The notes beneath the pieces are model-generated. The model searched no databases. It saw nothing but the letters and a program-made list of their open reading frames with translations, and was not told the DNA's origin. From Neolewinella aurantiaca (GTDB lineage Bacteria; Bacteroidota; Bacteroidia; Chitinophagales; Saprospiraceae): a stretch of 64,000 nucleotides of DNA. The translations under genes and the position numbers were made by a program. Numbering within the stretch: position 1 is the first letter of the stretch; each line of letters begins with the position of its first letter. Of this stretch, positions 17,080 to 26,879 are shown piece by piece. The stretch is taken from the NCBI RefSeq assembly GCF_008014675.1, contig NZ_VOXD01000009.1:62001-126000 (forward strand), read 5' to 3'.

Positions 17080-18336
17080 ATGCGATTTACTTTACTTTTA
17101 TTGATTGTTTTTTTAGGCGCGAACGCAGGTGCAATATTCGGACAGGGAGACCCTCCTGAACTCAACCTTGTTGCGTACTACCCACTTGACGGTAACTTCG
17201 CCGACGCGACCGGAGACAGCTCCAACGGCGGCATCGCCAGCGGTGTCCCCGAGTTTGGTTGTGGTGTACTAGGGCAGAGTATGGCCCTGAATGGCGGCAA
17301 CGACTTCATCCGTATTCCCGGAGGGAACACCAACAACGTAAACCGCTTGTTCAGTTCAGAGGATTTCACCCTCAGCTTTTACTTCAAGCCCATCGGTTTC
17401 AACGGTACCCAGTACCTCGTTTCAAAACGAGACACCAACTGTAACAACCAGCAGTACTTTTCGGTACGCTACCTGCCCAGTAACCGGACAGTTTCCGTTA
17501 CGCTGCGCCAGAACAACCAGGAAGCAAGAATAGACTACCCGATCCGCAACGGTAATTGCTGGCAACACGTTGTCGTGCTGCGCGAGGGCAACCGCGTCCG
17601 CTTGTACATCAACGGTGAAGAGGTGGGCGAAACTTCTACTTCCAGCCGGGTAGACATCACCAACGACGGCGAGCTACTCATCGGCTCCACCCAGTGCCGC
17701 ATCAACGGTGAAGTGCCCTTCGACGGGCTGATCGACGAAGTCAGGATATACGTTAGTGCCCTGAAGCTATCGGATGTCCGCAGGCTTTACCTTGCTCCCG
17801 ACCAGATTCTCAACGAAACCACCAGGCTCTTCCTCGGCGAGTCGGCAGAGATCGAACTGAACAGCAACTGCGGAATAACCTACGAATGGACGCCAACCGA
17901 TGGCGTTGTTTCTTCTACTGATGCGGAGCCGACCATCACACCTGCTTCTGCCGGACGCCAGGTTTACACCGTCCGCATCACCGATGCCGAGAGCAACTGT
18001 GTGGCAACCGACAGCATCGCTTTTCAGGTGATCGACCCCAGCACCCTGGACTGCGCCAAGGTTTACCTTCCGAAGGCGTTCACCCCCAACGGAATTGGCC
18101 CGCAGGTCAACGAAACCTTCGGCATTTCAAACCCTTTCGCGATTTCCGAACTCATCAGTTTCGAGATCTACGACCGGTACGGTTCCCGGATGTTCCAAAC
18201 CACCGACGTCTTCGAAAAGTGGGACGGCACCTTCAAGGGCGACCGGGTTCAGCCCGGCCCGGCAGTCTGGCGGGTTGTTCACCGCTGCGAAGGCGAAGAA
18301 CTCGTGATTTCGGGTAGTGTAATGGTGCTACGATGA
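17080..18336 (+). CDS. LamG-domain protein with T9SS type-B sorting domain
   Basis: This is a 418-residue secreted protein. The signal peptide runs to about residue 23 (ending GAIFGQ); its end is encoded by a copy of the dispersed motif (17125-17133, LGANAGA). Residues 26-240 form a LamG/concanavalin-type jelly roll (VAYYPLDGNFADATGDSSN, FTLSFYFKP, WQHVVVLREGNRVRLYING, FDGLIDEVRIYVSALKLSD). A PKD/Ig-like stretch follows (245-330). The last 85 residues are the gliding-motility-associated (type B) C-terminal domain: VYLPKAFTPNG, FEIYDRYGSRMFQT, WDGTFKG, and final VMVLR. It is probably exported by T9SS and held at the surface as a carbohydrate-binding or adhesive protein. A TACCTTTG box lies 20 nt before the start. 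Confidence 0.9.
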   Translation: MRFTLLLLIVFLGANAGAIFGQGDPPELNLVAYYPLDGNFADATGDSSNGGIASGVPEFGCGVLGQSMALNGGNDFIRIPGGNTNNVNRLFSSEDFTLSFYFKPIGFNGTQYLVSKRDTNCNNQQYFSVRYLPSNRTVSVTLRQNNQEARIDYPIRNGNCWQHVVVLREGNRVRLYINGEEVGETSTSSRVDITNDGELLIGSTQCRINGEVPFDGLIDEVRIYVSALKLSDVRRLYLAPDQILNETTRLFLGESAEIELNSNCGITYEWTPTDGVVSSTDAEPTITPASAGRQVYTVRITDAESNCVATDSIAFQVIDPSTLDCAKVYLPKAFTPNGIGPQVNETFGISNPFAISELISFEIYDRYGSRMFQTTDVFEKWDGTFKGDRVQPGPAVWRVVHRCEGEELVISGSVMVLR

Positions 18337-18355
18337 ACGACGAGCGCTCACAGAA

Positions 18356-21300
18356 TCAGCGCATCAGAACGAAGTCTCCTTTTACCGTAATCACCCGGCC
18401 ATCCCTCAGGTTCACATCTACGCTGTAGATGTAGACCGCTGGTTGGTGAGCTTTGCCGTCGGCGTTGCGGCCGTCCCAGCCCCATTCTTCATTAACACCA
18501 GCGCCTGCCGATGCTTGCGTGTACACCTGCTGTCCCCAGCGGTTGAAAACGCTGAAGCTGCTGAAAGACTCTACCGCAGGAGCGGCGTAAATCCGGAATA
18601 CATCGTTGGTTCCATCCCCGTTCGGGGAGAAGGCATTGGGGGAATAGACCGGGACAAAATCATCGATGAGCACCTGCGCCTGAGCACTGGCGGCACAGCC
18701 GCTGGAATCGGCAATGCTGAAGAAGTAGGTTGTTGTCTCGGTGGGCGCAACGAACAGGCTGTTGCCCGTAACACCTGTTTCGGGGCCTGGCGAGACCACA
18801 AATCCGGCAACATCAAGATCGGTCCACAGGCGGAGTTCAATACTGTCGCCCTGTCGTATTACCGCCCGGGCCGGAGAAATAACCAATTCTGTTTCCGGCG
18901 GACCAGCGAGGTCAAAGGTTTGGTCCAGGCGGCAACCGTTTGCGTCCTCCAGCGCAAAATTATTGCGTCCGATTGCGGCGATTAGCGTATCGGGCAAGTT
19001 GGTCACCGGCACGAACGGCGCACCCTCCTGGGTGCGGTACAGGTAAGGTCCTGCCCCACCCTGTACATCCCGAACGATCAGTCGTGGCAGGGTATCCCGG
19101 CAATCGGCGGGAACCTCAGCGATAGCTGCCACCAGTGCATCGGGCTCTTCCAGCACCATCAGGGCTTCGGCAGTACATCCGCTTCCGCCCGTCACCATCA
19201 CGGTGTAACGGCCGGCTGGCACTCCGGAAAGCCTTGCCCCGTCAACTCCCGTGTTCCACTGATAATCGTAGGGAGCCTGGCCTCCGGAAGCGACTGCGAG
19301 CAGTTCTCCGTCGTCATCGCCGGCACAGTTCACACCGAAGACACCATCGCCACTCAGCACGTCGATGCTCACACTTAAATCTGATTCCGACACCACGAAA
19401 GCGCCACTCACTTCCGGCGGACAAAATGTTCCGTTATCAGCAGAGATAATATCGACCACTGTTCCTGCAACAACTGAAAGTGTATAGGGCGTAATGCTGT
19501 TTGGAGGCAATATTTGTGTTTCCGGGCTGGTGCTCAGCACCACTTCAACCGGCAGGTCTCCGGTGTTTTCGATGGTGAAATTCAGGTTTTCTCCGGCGCA
19601 GATCACGCTATTGCCGGAGATGATCAGTTCCGATGATTCGATAACCGCCACCGAAACGGACACCAGGCTGTCACAGCCTGAACTTGCCAGTCCGGGAAGC
19701 GTAACGAGTTCATCCATTACCGCCGCAACGAAAACCTGACCAGCGTACCGGAACGTATCGCCTGCACAAATTGCGGTATCCAGCACGCCAACTACTTCGG
19801 GATAAAAACTCAGATTCACCCTCACCGTGCTATCGCAGCCGTTCACCGAAGGTGTGGGTACCACCACATCACCCGTCGTCCGGCTGGCGTCGAAGACTTC
19901 GCCGAAGAAGTTGAGTGGTTCTCCGGTACAGATCGTTGTGTCGAGGGCGCTGAACGCAGGTGCAAAGAACGTCAGGTTTACCCTCACCGTACTGTCGCAA
20001 CCGTTCACCGAAGGTGTGGGTACCACCACATCACCCGTCGTCCGGCTGGCGTCGAAGACTTCGCCGAAGAAGTTGAGTGGCTCACCGGTACAGATTGTCG
20101 TGTCGAGGGCGCTGAACGCAGGTGCAAAGAACGTTAGGTTCACCCTCACCGTACTGTCGCAGCCGTTAGCGGAGGGTGTGGGTACCACCACATCGCCCGT
20201 CGTGCGGCTGGCGTCGAAGACTTCGCCGAAGAAGTTGAGTGGCTCACCGGCACAGATTGTCGTGTCGAGGGCGCTGAACGCAGGTGCAAAGAACCTTAGG
20301 TTTACCCTCACCGTACTGTCGCAACCGTTCACCGAAGGTGTGGGTACCACCACATCGCCCGTCGTCCGGCTGGCGTCGAAAATTTCACCGAAGAAGTTGA
20401 GTGGCTCACCGGTACAGATTGTTGTGTCCAGTACGCTCGTAGCCGGAGCGAAGAAGGTCAGGTTTACCCTCACCGTACTGTCGCAACCGTTCACCGAAGG
20501 TGTGGGTACCACCACATCGCCCGTCGTCCGGCTGGCGTCGAAGACTTCGCCGAAGAAGTTGAGTGGCTCACCAGAACAGATCGTTGTGTCGAGAAAAGAA
20601 ATTGCTTGCGGAAAGACGTCAGCATCAAGTTCTGTGCCTACGTTCCGGGAGCAACCGTTAGCGTCGGTAACGTCGATGATTGTTACTGCAAATCCTTCCA
20701 GGTTCGGATAACCGAAATCGGAAGAGCAAAAAACCGATGTACCGGCTCCTTCTGCCGACGAGGTGAAGGTGGTGATCCCAAAAACGTTACCGTTTCGTTC
20801 GACCTGCACCTGAAATTCGAAAGGTGCCGTTCCGGTGATCGAGTAACTCAGGGTAGTACAAGCGTCGTCGCACACACTGGACAGCATCGGGTTTTCGAAC
20901 ACCGGAAAATCGGTAAAAGGCAGGATCGTTACGTCGGCACGGGCATCGCAGCCCAGGGCATCGGTAACTGTGACTGCATACTCTCCCGGGGTGAGGTTGG
21001 TAACCGATTGGGTCATGGCTCCGTTGCTCCAGCGATAGTCTACGGTGCCGTTGGCATCGGTAACGTTCGCGGTGGCGCTGCCGGTGGCATCATCACAATC
21101 TGGCTGGGTTGGCATGATGTTCACTGCAATTTCACAACCGCCCTGGCTGACGATAGCCGAACAGCTGGCGGTACAATCGTTGGCGTCGGTAATGGTGAAT
21201 GTGTAGGTTCCCGGAGCCAGCCCGGTGAAGGTAGTATCAGTACCCGCCGTGAGAAGATGATCTCCGAGGTCGCCGCTAAGCCGCACAACTCCCCCGGCAC

Positions 21301-23935
21301 CTGCGTCCCCGCCCGCATTGCTCAGCATGATGGTACCATCGGTGGCACCAGCTGCAGTTTCTCCGGATGCTGAGCAAGAAAGCCCCAGCAAATCGGGCTG
21401 AACGATTTCGATGGTATCGCGGCCGGTACAGCCGTTCTCATCCGTTACCAGCACGTGGTAGCTGCCAGCTACAAGACCAGTCGCAAGTTGGGCATCCGGC
21501 AGTGAGTCCACCGACCACTCATAACTCAGCACCCCGGTGCTTCCCGTTACCGATACTGAAATTGCCGCAGTACTGTCTCCGTGGCAAAGAATGCTTTCCG
21601 TCATGCTCAGTTCTACGGTTAAAGGAGCAGGATTGGTTAAGGTGAAATTCTGAGGTGCTACGGCGCACCCCGTTTGGTCGGTTACGGTGACCGAATACGA
21701 TCCTGCCCCCAGGCCACTGAGCACGGTCATACCGTCGTAAGCGTCATCGCTCCAGTCTATCATCAGTCCGGGGGCGGCGTTCTCGATGGAGAGTGTGATC
21801 GTTCCGTCCGTGCTACCGTTGCAGGAAGGGTTCCCGACCATTCCGGTAAAACTGAGCGCACACATCGGGCCCATAACCGAAAAGTCGCAACTTCCCACGC
21901 AGCCATCACTATTGAACACGCTTAGGGTATAATCACCCTGGGGCAAATTGCCGAGGGTTGTCATATTTGCTCCCGTTACGAAACTCGTGTCTTTGGCTCC
22001 CGTAATGGTGACGTCCCAGTTCGGGTTACCGTCAAAATCCAGCATTACGCTACCAGTACCACCGGCGGTAACCGGATTGGTAACCGTACACGCGGGCGCA
22101 AGGGAGCAGTTCGGCTCAGATACCACCGCCGTACATTCGTTCGTACAGCCGTTCATATCGGTTACCGTGATGACATAAGTTCCCGCTTCCAGGTCACGAA
22201 GTGTATCCTGGATAGCGATAGGCCGGGGGGCGCCACCGGGCAAGCTGTTACCGGCGGGATCGGTAGCCACGTAACTCAGGCTGAACGGGCCTACTCCTCC
22301 GGTAACCCGGTATCCGATTTTGCCGTTGTTCAGCGTAGCGAGCGTTTCGTCTACGGCTCCGCAGTCGAAGAACAGTTCGGGAGGTGCGGTAAGGGTGAAG
22401 CTGGAATCACGCATACAGCCACGCGAATCGGTAAGGACAAAGGAATAAGTCCCCGGGCCAAGGTCTGGTATTCGCGGGCTGTGGATACCGGTTACGCCCG
22501 GGCCATCCCAAACCAGATCGGGTGAGAAGTCGCCCTCGTAGAATATGTCGATCAGGCCATCATCCGTTCCGCCGCACTCCGGTGACCGGAGGTCGACGAC
22601 GGAGAACTGAAGGTCAGAACAATCTATTGGGTCGATGGTAAAGAATACCGATAGCATACAACCGAAGCGATCTTCTTCGATGAGCACAAACTCATAGTCT
22701 CCCGGCTCGAGGTCTGCGGCAGGCACCACAATTCCTTCATAGCCAAAAGAACCGTACGGAGGGCTGGCGGTAGGCCCCACATAGGCGAGGTTGAAGTTCG
22801 GTATTCCGCCCAGCACCGTGATGACGATGTTGCGATCGGCATCCAGTGTAACCGTAAAATCGATTTCACAGGGTGGCTCTTCTACCACGATGGTACACAT
22901 TTCCGTACAGCCGCTTTCATCGTCGGTGACGGTAAATGTATAGGTTCCGGGGCGCAGCCCCGTGATGTTGTTGATGCCATCGACTGCGTTATTGATGGAC
23001 CCGCCGATCGGGCCGGTCCAGGAAATAGAGTAATCGCCCGTTCCGCTGGTGATGTTGATATCGGCCATCCCGTCTGAACCACCTACGGTGGTAGGTGGTG
23101 TGGTGAGTGCAGAACAGTCGATCGTCAGGGGTGGCAGGCTGTTGACGTCGCCCGTCCAACGGGAGATACAACCATAGAAGTCGGCGACTTCTACGGTATA
23201 GGTTCCGGGTTCCAGGCCAGTGATGACCCGGCTTGAACTGGTGAACCCGTTGGGGCCGGTCCAGGAGAAGGTGGCTCCGCCACCATTGCTTTCTACGCAG
23301 TAGAGGCTGGGGGAGGTAAAGTTTGTCAGCGTGATGGAACCATCACCGTTACAGCCGACTGCTTCGACGTCGACGTTGAAGCGTGTATCGTCATTCGGCG
23401 GGCAGGATGGGTAGAAATCGAAGGAGCACTCCACGAAGCAGCCGATGATATTTCCGTTACCGTCGCGATCGGGGAGTAAATCTCCGTCATCATCCAATAC
23501 ATCCCACACCTGGACGGTCCAGGTACCTGGCTGAAGACACTGGTTGGAGGAGTTCCCACCGATAGCGAGCGTAGCCATGTAAGAGATTCCGTCCGGTTCG
23601 CTGGGCGAATACACCGTGAAACTGGTTCCGGTTCGTACGATCTGAAAGGTATCCAGACCATTGTAGATCCGGCTGTAGTAAAAATTATTTGCATCGGTAG
23701 CCAACCAGGTCATGAATGCACCATTGACCGGGTTGTTGTCTCCGTCACTGCTGTCCTCTCCATTGCAACTAACGATCGAGATGGGGCTTGCAGCGTTATC
23801 GCAGGGCATTTTGGTGGGAGAAGGCCAAAAAGGCTCGTTGTGAATTTGTTGCAACTCGAAAGTTGGTTTCGTGTCGATCTGAGCCATCAGGCCAGCAGTA
23901 CAAATAATAGACAGGACGAAGAAGAGCGCTTTCAT
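18356..23935 (-). CDS. Large SprB-repeat T9SS adhesin-like protein
   Basis: This is an 1859-residue secreted protein with signal MKALFFVLSIICTAGLMAQ. Residues 20-190 are an N-terminal region of unknown type. Many SprB-type repeats (about 45-75 residues: W(T/S)G..TS.I..L.PGTYT..VTD..GC) fill about 190-1080. Five near-identical 54-residue units (LDTTICTGEPLNFFGEVFDA type, 162 bp in DNA) occupy about 1110-1375. More SprB units precede a canonical type-B sorting domain: PVYSPNAFSPNGDGTNDVF, FSVFNRWGQQVY, WGWDGRNADGKAHQPAVYIY, ending GDFVLMR. SprB itself is the mobile adhesin of gliding Flavobacterium, so surface adhesion or gliding is a reasonable guess. It converges on the LamG gene, stops 19 bp apart. 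Confidence 0.9.
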   Translation of the reverse strand: MKALFFVLSIICTAGLMAQIDTKPTFELQQIHNEPFWPSPTKMPCDNAASPISIVSCNGEDSSDGDNNPVNGAFMTWLATDANNFYYSRIYNGLDTFQIVRTGTSFTVYSPSEPDGISYMATLAIGGNSSNQCLQPGTWTVQVWDVLDDDGDLLPDRDGNGNIIGCFVECSFDFYPSCPPNDDTRFNVDVEAVGCNGDGSITLTNFTSPSLYCVESNGGGATFSWTGPNGFTSSSRVITGLEPGTYTVEVADFYGCISRWTGDVNSLPPLTIDCSALTTPPTTVGGSDGMADINITSGTGDYSISWTGPIGGSINNAVDGINNITGLRPGTYTFTVTDDESGCTEMCTIVVEEPPCEIDFTVTLDADRNIVITVLGGIPNFNLAYVGPTASPPYGSFGYEGIVVPAADLEPGDYEFVLIEEDRFGCMLSVFFTIDPIDCSDLQFSVVDLRSPECGGTDDGLIDIFYEGDFSPDLVWDGPGVTGIHSPRIPDLGPGTYSFVLTDSRGCMRDSSFTLTAPPELFFDCGAVDETLATLNNGKIGYRVTGGVGPFSLSYVATDPAGNSLPGGAPRPIAIQDTLRDLEAGTYVITVTDMNGCTNECTAVVSEPNCSLAPACTVTNPVTAGGTGSVMLDFDGNPNWDVTITGAKDTSFVTGANMTTLGNLPQGDYTLSVFNSDGCVGSCDFSVMGPMCALSFTGMVGNPSCNGSTDGTITLSIENAAPGLMIDWSDDAYDGMTVLSGLGAGSYSVTVTDQTGCAVAPQNFTLTNPAPLTVELSMTESILCHGDSTAAISVSVTGSTGVLSYEWSVDSLPDAQLATGLVAGSYHVLVTDENGCTGRDTIEIVQPDLLGLSCSASGETAAGATDGTIMLSNAGGDAGAGGVVRLSGDLGDHLLTAGTDTTFTGLAPGTYTFTITDANDCTASCSAIVSQGGCEIAVNIMPTQPDCDDATGSATANVTDANGTVDYRWSNGAMTQSVTNLTPGEYAVTVTDALGCDARADVTILPFTDFPVFENPMLSSVCDDACTTLSYSITGTAPFEFQVQVERNGNVFGITTFTSSAEGAGTSVFCSSDFGYPNLEGFAVTIIDVTDANGCSRNVGTELDADVFPQAISFLDTTICSGEPLNFFGEVFDASRTTGDVVVPTPSVNGCDSTVRVNLTFFAPATSVLDTTICTGEPLNFFGEIFDASRTTGDVVVPTPSVNGCDSTVRVNLRFFAPAFSALDTTICAGEPLNFFGEVFDASRTTGDVVVPTPSANGCDSTVRVNLTFFAPAFSALDTTICTGEPLNFFGEVFDASRTTGDVVVPTPSVNGCDSTVRVNLTFFAPAFSALDTTICTGEPLNFFGEVFDASRTTGDVVVPTPSVNGCDSTVRVNLSFYPEVVGVLDTAICAGDTFRYAGQVFVAAVMDELVTLPGLASSGCDSLVSVSVAVIESSELIISGNSVICAGENLNFTIENTGDLPVEVVLSTSPETQILPPNSITPYTLSVVAGTVVDIISADNGTFCPPEVSGAFVVSESDLSVSIDVLSGDGVFGVNCAGDDDGELLAVASGGQAPYDYQWNTGVDGARLSGVPAGRYTVMVTGGSGCTAEALMVLEEPDALVAAIAEVPADCRDTLPRLIVRDVQGGAGPYLYRTQEGAPFVPVTNLPDTLIAAIGRNNFALEDANGCRLDQTFDLAGPPETELVISPARAVIRQGDSIELRLWTDLDVAGFVVSPGPETGVTGNSLFVAPTETTTYFFSIADSSGCAASAQAQVLIDDFVPVYSPNAFSPNGDGTNDVFRIYAAPAVESFSSFSVFNRWGQQVYTQASAGAGVNEEWGWDGRNADGKAHQPAVYIYSVDVNLRDGRVITVKGDFVLMR
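19811..20600 (-). repeat. Five tandem 162-bp coding repeats
   Basis: The marker GGTGTGGGTACCACCAC recurs at 19851, 20013, 20175, 20337 and 20499, exactly 162 bp apart. Units differ at few positions. Three of the five junctions carry the GCAGGTGCA core (19956, 20118, 20280); the fourth has a diverged GGAGCGAAG at the same place, and the unit edges also diverge. Confidence 0.95.
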
Positions 23936-24201
23936 TCAGTGAGTTTTCCCTGGCAACCGAACGATCGGGTTTAATCCTTCCTGGATGATTACATCAGGTA
24001 ATCACCCACCAGCGGTGGGCAAAGTCCATGCCGGATGATGACCATCAGAAGACTCACCCGGCATAGCGGGTGATACTGATAAACATCATGGAGAATTTTT
24101 CTCCTTACGTCCGGGTTTGCGGTAGTTTATTGTAATGTTTTCTGGAGGGTCTTGTAAAGATAAGAAATCAGAAGTAACCTTCTCCTGCCCCTGGCTGCAG
24201 G

Positions 24202-24312
24202 GTGTGTATCACGAGATGCACGGATCCCCCTCTCCCCCGGCCCCTCTCCTCGGGAGAGGGGAGACGTGACAAGCGGCAAGTTCGTGATAGTAGTGCATCT
24301 CGTGATACACAC
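24202..24312. mobile_element. 111-bp inverted-repeat element with perfect 20-bp ends
   Basis: GTGTGTATCACGAGATGCAC (24202-24221) and its exact complement (24293-24312) enclose a CTCTCC/GGAGAGG hairpin core. The element is flanked by GGCTGCAGG (24193-24201) and GGCTGCAAGG (24313-24322), which look like a target duplication with one difference. It has no coding capacity. It could be a MITE or a REP-type element. Confidence 0.65.
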
Positions 24313-24489
24313 GGCTGCAAGGAGGTAGCCTCAAAACGCTACGCGTTTTAGCTGCGTCTCGCTTTTCGGGCTGATTTTGTCGCTTATCGCCACCTCCATA
24401 TCACTTTCACCTTATCATAACGCTCTTACATTGACAAGTCAGCGGCTGAAGCCGCAGTTACTGCAATAACCAATCAATTATACGCCTTC

Positions 24490-24497
24490 TATCTTTG
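24490..24497 (+). promoter_or_regulatory. -7 promoter box TATCTTTG
   Basis: Perfect TAnnTTTG match ending 5 nt before the ATG at 24503, again predicting a leaderless message. No clear -33 box was seen. Confidence 0.5.
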
Positions 24498-24502
24498 CCA
24501 GT

Positions 24503-25324
24503 ATGCGCCGTCAATTGTCTACCTCCCGACTAATAATCTTCGAATCCGAGCTGTTCCGGACCACCAGCACCTGCGTGGTGACCGACGATTACATCCTGAT
24601 CGTTGATCCCAACTGGCTGCCTTCCGAGGTCAGTACCATCCGGGAGTTCGCCGAGGAGCACGGAAAGGGAAAAGAGAAATATCTCCTGTTCACCCACTCC
24701 GATTACGACCACATCATCGGTTACGGAGCGTTCCCCGGATTCACGACCATCGCCAGCCAACGCTTCGTTGACAACCCGGAGGCCAGCAAACAGCTGGAAC
24801 AGACTCTTGCCTGGGACGATGAATACTACATCCAAAGGGAGTATCCCCTCTCCTACCCCGGCATCGGTCAACCTATCTCCGACGAAGGGCAGGGTATGCG
24901 GATCGGTGAAGACGAATATGTCTTCCACCAGGCGCCCGGCCACAACTACGACGGGCTGATCACCTTCAACAAAAGCCGGGGCATCCTGATTGTGGGTGAC
25001 TACCTGAGCAATATCGAGTTTCCTTACGTTTACCACTCATTTGCCGACTACCGGGCCACGCTCACCACGCTGGAGACACTCGTAGCATCGGGGGAAGTCA
25101 ACATCCTGATTACCGGCCACGGAGACCACACCACGAAGCAGGCAGAGATGGTGCAGCGCATTGCAGACAGTCGTGCTTATCTGGACGGGCTCACCTCATC
25201 CGTGCAATCAGGAACTGATTTCGATTTCGAGGCCTTCGTCGGGCGTTACTCCTTCCCCGGCATCATGCGGAAGTTTCACGATAAAAACGTATCCCTGGCC
25301 CAAAAGGAGCTGAAAGCGAGCTAA
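24503..25324 (+). CDS. MBL-fold metallo-hydrolase
   Basis: This is a 273-residue cytosolic protein with a metallo-beta-lactamase fold: ILIVDPNW strand, FTHSDYDHIIG (metal motif), QAPGHNYDG (third His), IVGDYLS (bridging Asp), and ITGHGDHTT (last His). The first motif is HxDxDH (His65, Asp67, Asp69, His70), whereas most family members have HxHxDH, so one ligand is Asp. The reaction is unknown; glyoxalase II-like or lactonase-like activity are the common ones. It is a single gene converging on the fucosidase gene at 25347. Confidence 0.85.
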   Translation: MRRQLSTSRLIIFESELFRTTSTCVVTDDYILIVDPNWLPSEVSTIREFAEEHGKGKEKYLLFTHSDYDHIIGYGAFPGFTTIASQRFVDNPEASKQLEQTLAWDDEYYIQREYPLSYPGIGQPISDEGQGMRIGEDEYVFHQAPGHNYDGLITFNKSRGILIVGDYLSNIEFPYVYHSFADYRATLTTLETLVASGEVNILITGHGDHTTKQAEMVQRIADSRAYLDGLTSSVQSGTDFDFEAFVGRYSFPGIMRKFHDKNVSLAQKELKAS

Positions 25325-25346
25325 CGGACAGTGCCACCAACACGAG

Positions 25347-26861
25347 TTATTCCAGCTCAATTCTCCAGACCAGCGCCATGTCTGCGTGCGCGGGTTTCTC
25401 GCGGGGCATATTTACCGTCAGGCCCATCGGTGTTCGCTGGTAAGTGATCCGTTCTTCGGAGCCGAGGACGGAAACCCTGCGCACCTTCATCCCCTTTGCT
25501 TCTTTGCCGAACACCGAGAGCAGGCGTCCGTCCTGCCCTTCTGCCCAACCGAGCTGAATGGCGTACAGGGTTTTTCCGTTTTGGGTGTAGCGTACATCTC
25601 CGGCATTGAGGTCCCAGATTCCTTTCTTCAGGGCACCGAACTCTTTCCAGGCATCGGAATCGTCGTTGGTCAGCAGAGTGGTTCCTTCCCCATAGGAGAC
25701 AAACGGCCGGGTACCGTAGATCGCTTCTCCGTTTACACCGAGCCATTCTCCCATTGCTTTCAGGGTGGCCAATTGCTCTTCGGGGATGGTCCCCTCGGGC
25801 GTGGGGCCTGCACTCAGCAGCATCACACCGTTTTTACTGACGACCTCGGCGAGGATGCGGATGGCTTTGGCGGGATCGATGGCCGTCCGGCGGGTTTTGT
25901 CGTAACTCCAGGCGGAACCGAGGATGAAGTCAGTCACCCATACTTCAGGCTGAATGTCGGCCATAGTAGCCCGTTCAATATTGACGATGGCGAGGTCTTG
26001 CGGGAAAAAATCGCCCTTGGTGTTCACAACAACGTCCTTACCCGCTTCAGCCGCCCGGTTGAAGTAATTGGCGAGGAAACGTTTGCGGTGATTCTCTTCG
26101 ATAAAGCGCTGACCGAAGTCCATCCAGATATAATCCGGTACGTACTCATTGATCACCTCATCCAGTTTGGCGAGCCAGAAATCATTGGCCTCGTCGTTGT
26201 TCATCAGGCCGTAGAGCTTACGGTACTGCGGGTCTTGCGGCACCTTACATTCGTCCTGTACGATGTTGAGGTTACTGCTGCGGCGGGTCCAGCTGTTCTC
26301 CGGTTTGGGGTAAAACATCAGGTTGAAGCCGTGGTGAAAGGTGGTCATAAACTTCAGATCACGGGCCTTTGCTTCGTCCTGAATGGCTTTCACGACGTTC
26401 ACCTTCGGGCCCATCCGGGCCGAATTCCAGGGGTTCACCTTACTGTCCCACAGGCTGAAACCATCGTGGTGCTCGGCGATGGCACCAATGATTTTCGCGC
26501 CGGAGCCTGCGAAGGCATCCACCCATTCTCTGGCGTCGAACTGCGCACCTTTCCACAGCGGGATGAAATCGTGGTAATGAAAGTCATTGCCGTAGGTTTC
26601 CTGGTGGTAGCCGTATATTTTCTCGCCCCACCCAACGCGGTCGGGTACGTACATCCAGCGGGGATACCACTCCCCGCCCCAGGCGGGTACGGAGTAGACG
26701 CCCCAGTGAAAGTAAACGCCAAACTTTGCGTCGGCAAACCAGCCCGGAGCTGCCTGGTGCTTTTTCAGCGCTTCCCATTCCGGAGTATATTCCGTTTGGG
26801 CGCTGACGCGGGATGCAAGGGAAAGGACAAGGAGCAAAGAGAGGCAATAGCGCATAATCAT
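25347..26861 (-). CDS. Alpha-L-fucosidase, GH29 family, exported
   Basis: This is a 504-residue protein with a cleavable signal (ending SRVSAQT; start at 26861 or the ATG two codons on). GH29 motifs: WFADAKFGVYFHWGVYSVPA (36-60), AEHHDGFSLWDSK (129-141), KFMTTFHHGFN, and DYIWMDFG, where Asp248 is the expected nucleophile. A C-terminal beta-sandwich follows (about 380-504). It removes alpha-fucosyl residues from algal or host glycans in the periplasm or outside. The general acid residue cannot be fixed from sequence alone because it varies in this family. A hairpin element (26880-27037) sits 19 bp upstream of the start and may replace or disturb the native promoter. Confidence 0.93.
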   Translation of the reverse strand: MIMRYCLSLLLVLSLASRVSAQTEYTPEWEALKKHQAAPGWFADAKFGVYFHWGVYSVPAWGGEWYPRWMYVPDRVGWGEKIYGYHQETYGNDFHYHDFIPLWKGAQFDAREWVDAFAGSGAKIIGAIAEHHDGFSLWDSKVNPWNSARMGPKVNVVKAIQDEAKARDLKFMTTFHHGFNLMFYPKPENSWTRRSSNLNIVQDECKVPQDPQYRKLYGLMNNDEANDFWLAKLDEVINEYVPDYIWMDFGQRFIEENHRKRFLANYFNRAAEAGKDVVVNTKGDFFPQDLAIVNIERATMADIQPEVWVTDFILGSAWSYDKTRRTAIDPAKAIRILAEVVSKNGVMLLSAGPTPEGTIPEEQLATLKAMGEWLGVNGEAIYGTRPFVSYGEGTTLLTNDDSDAWKEFGALKKGIWDLNAGDVRYTQNGKTLYAIQLGWAEGQDGRLLSVFGKEAKGMKVRRVSVLGSEERITYQRTPMGLTVNMPREKPAHADMALVWRIELE

Positions 26862-26879
26862 GACGGGTTGGGTTCTGAA

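Larger units (their letters stand above)
23936..24502. other. 567-bp intergenic region rich in inverted repeats
   Basis: No gene is supported. It holds the upstream region of the SprB-type gene (23936-24120), a palindromic element (24202-24312), a short AAAACGCTACGCGTTTT palindrome (24339-24355, also present in the other orientation at 33841-33857), and a GCGGCTGAAGCCGC hairpin (24443-24456). Confidence 0.6.
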
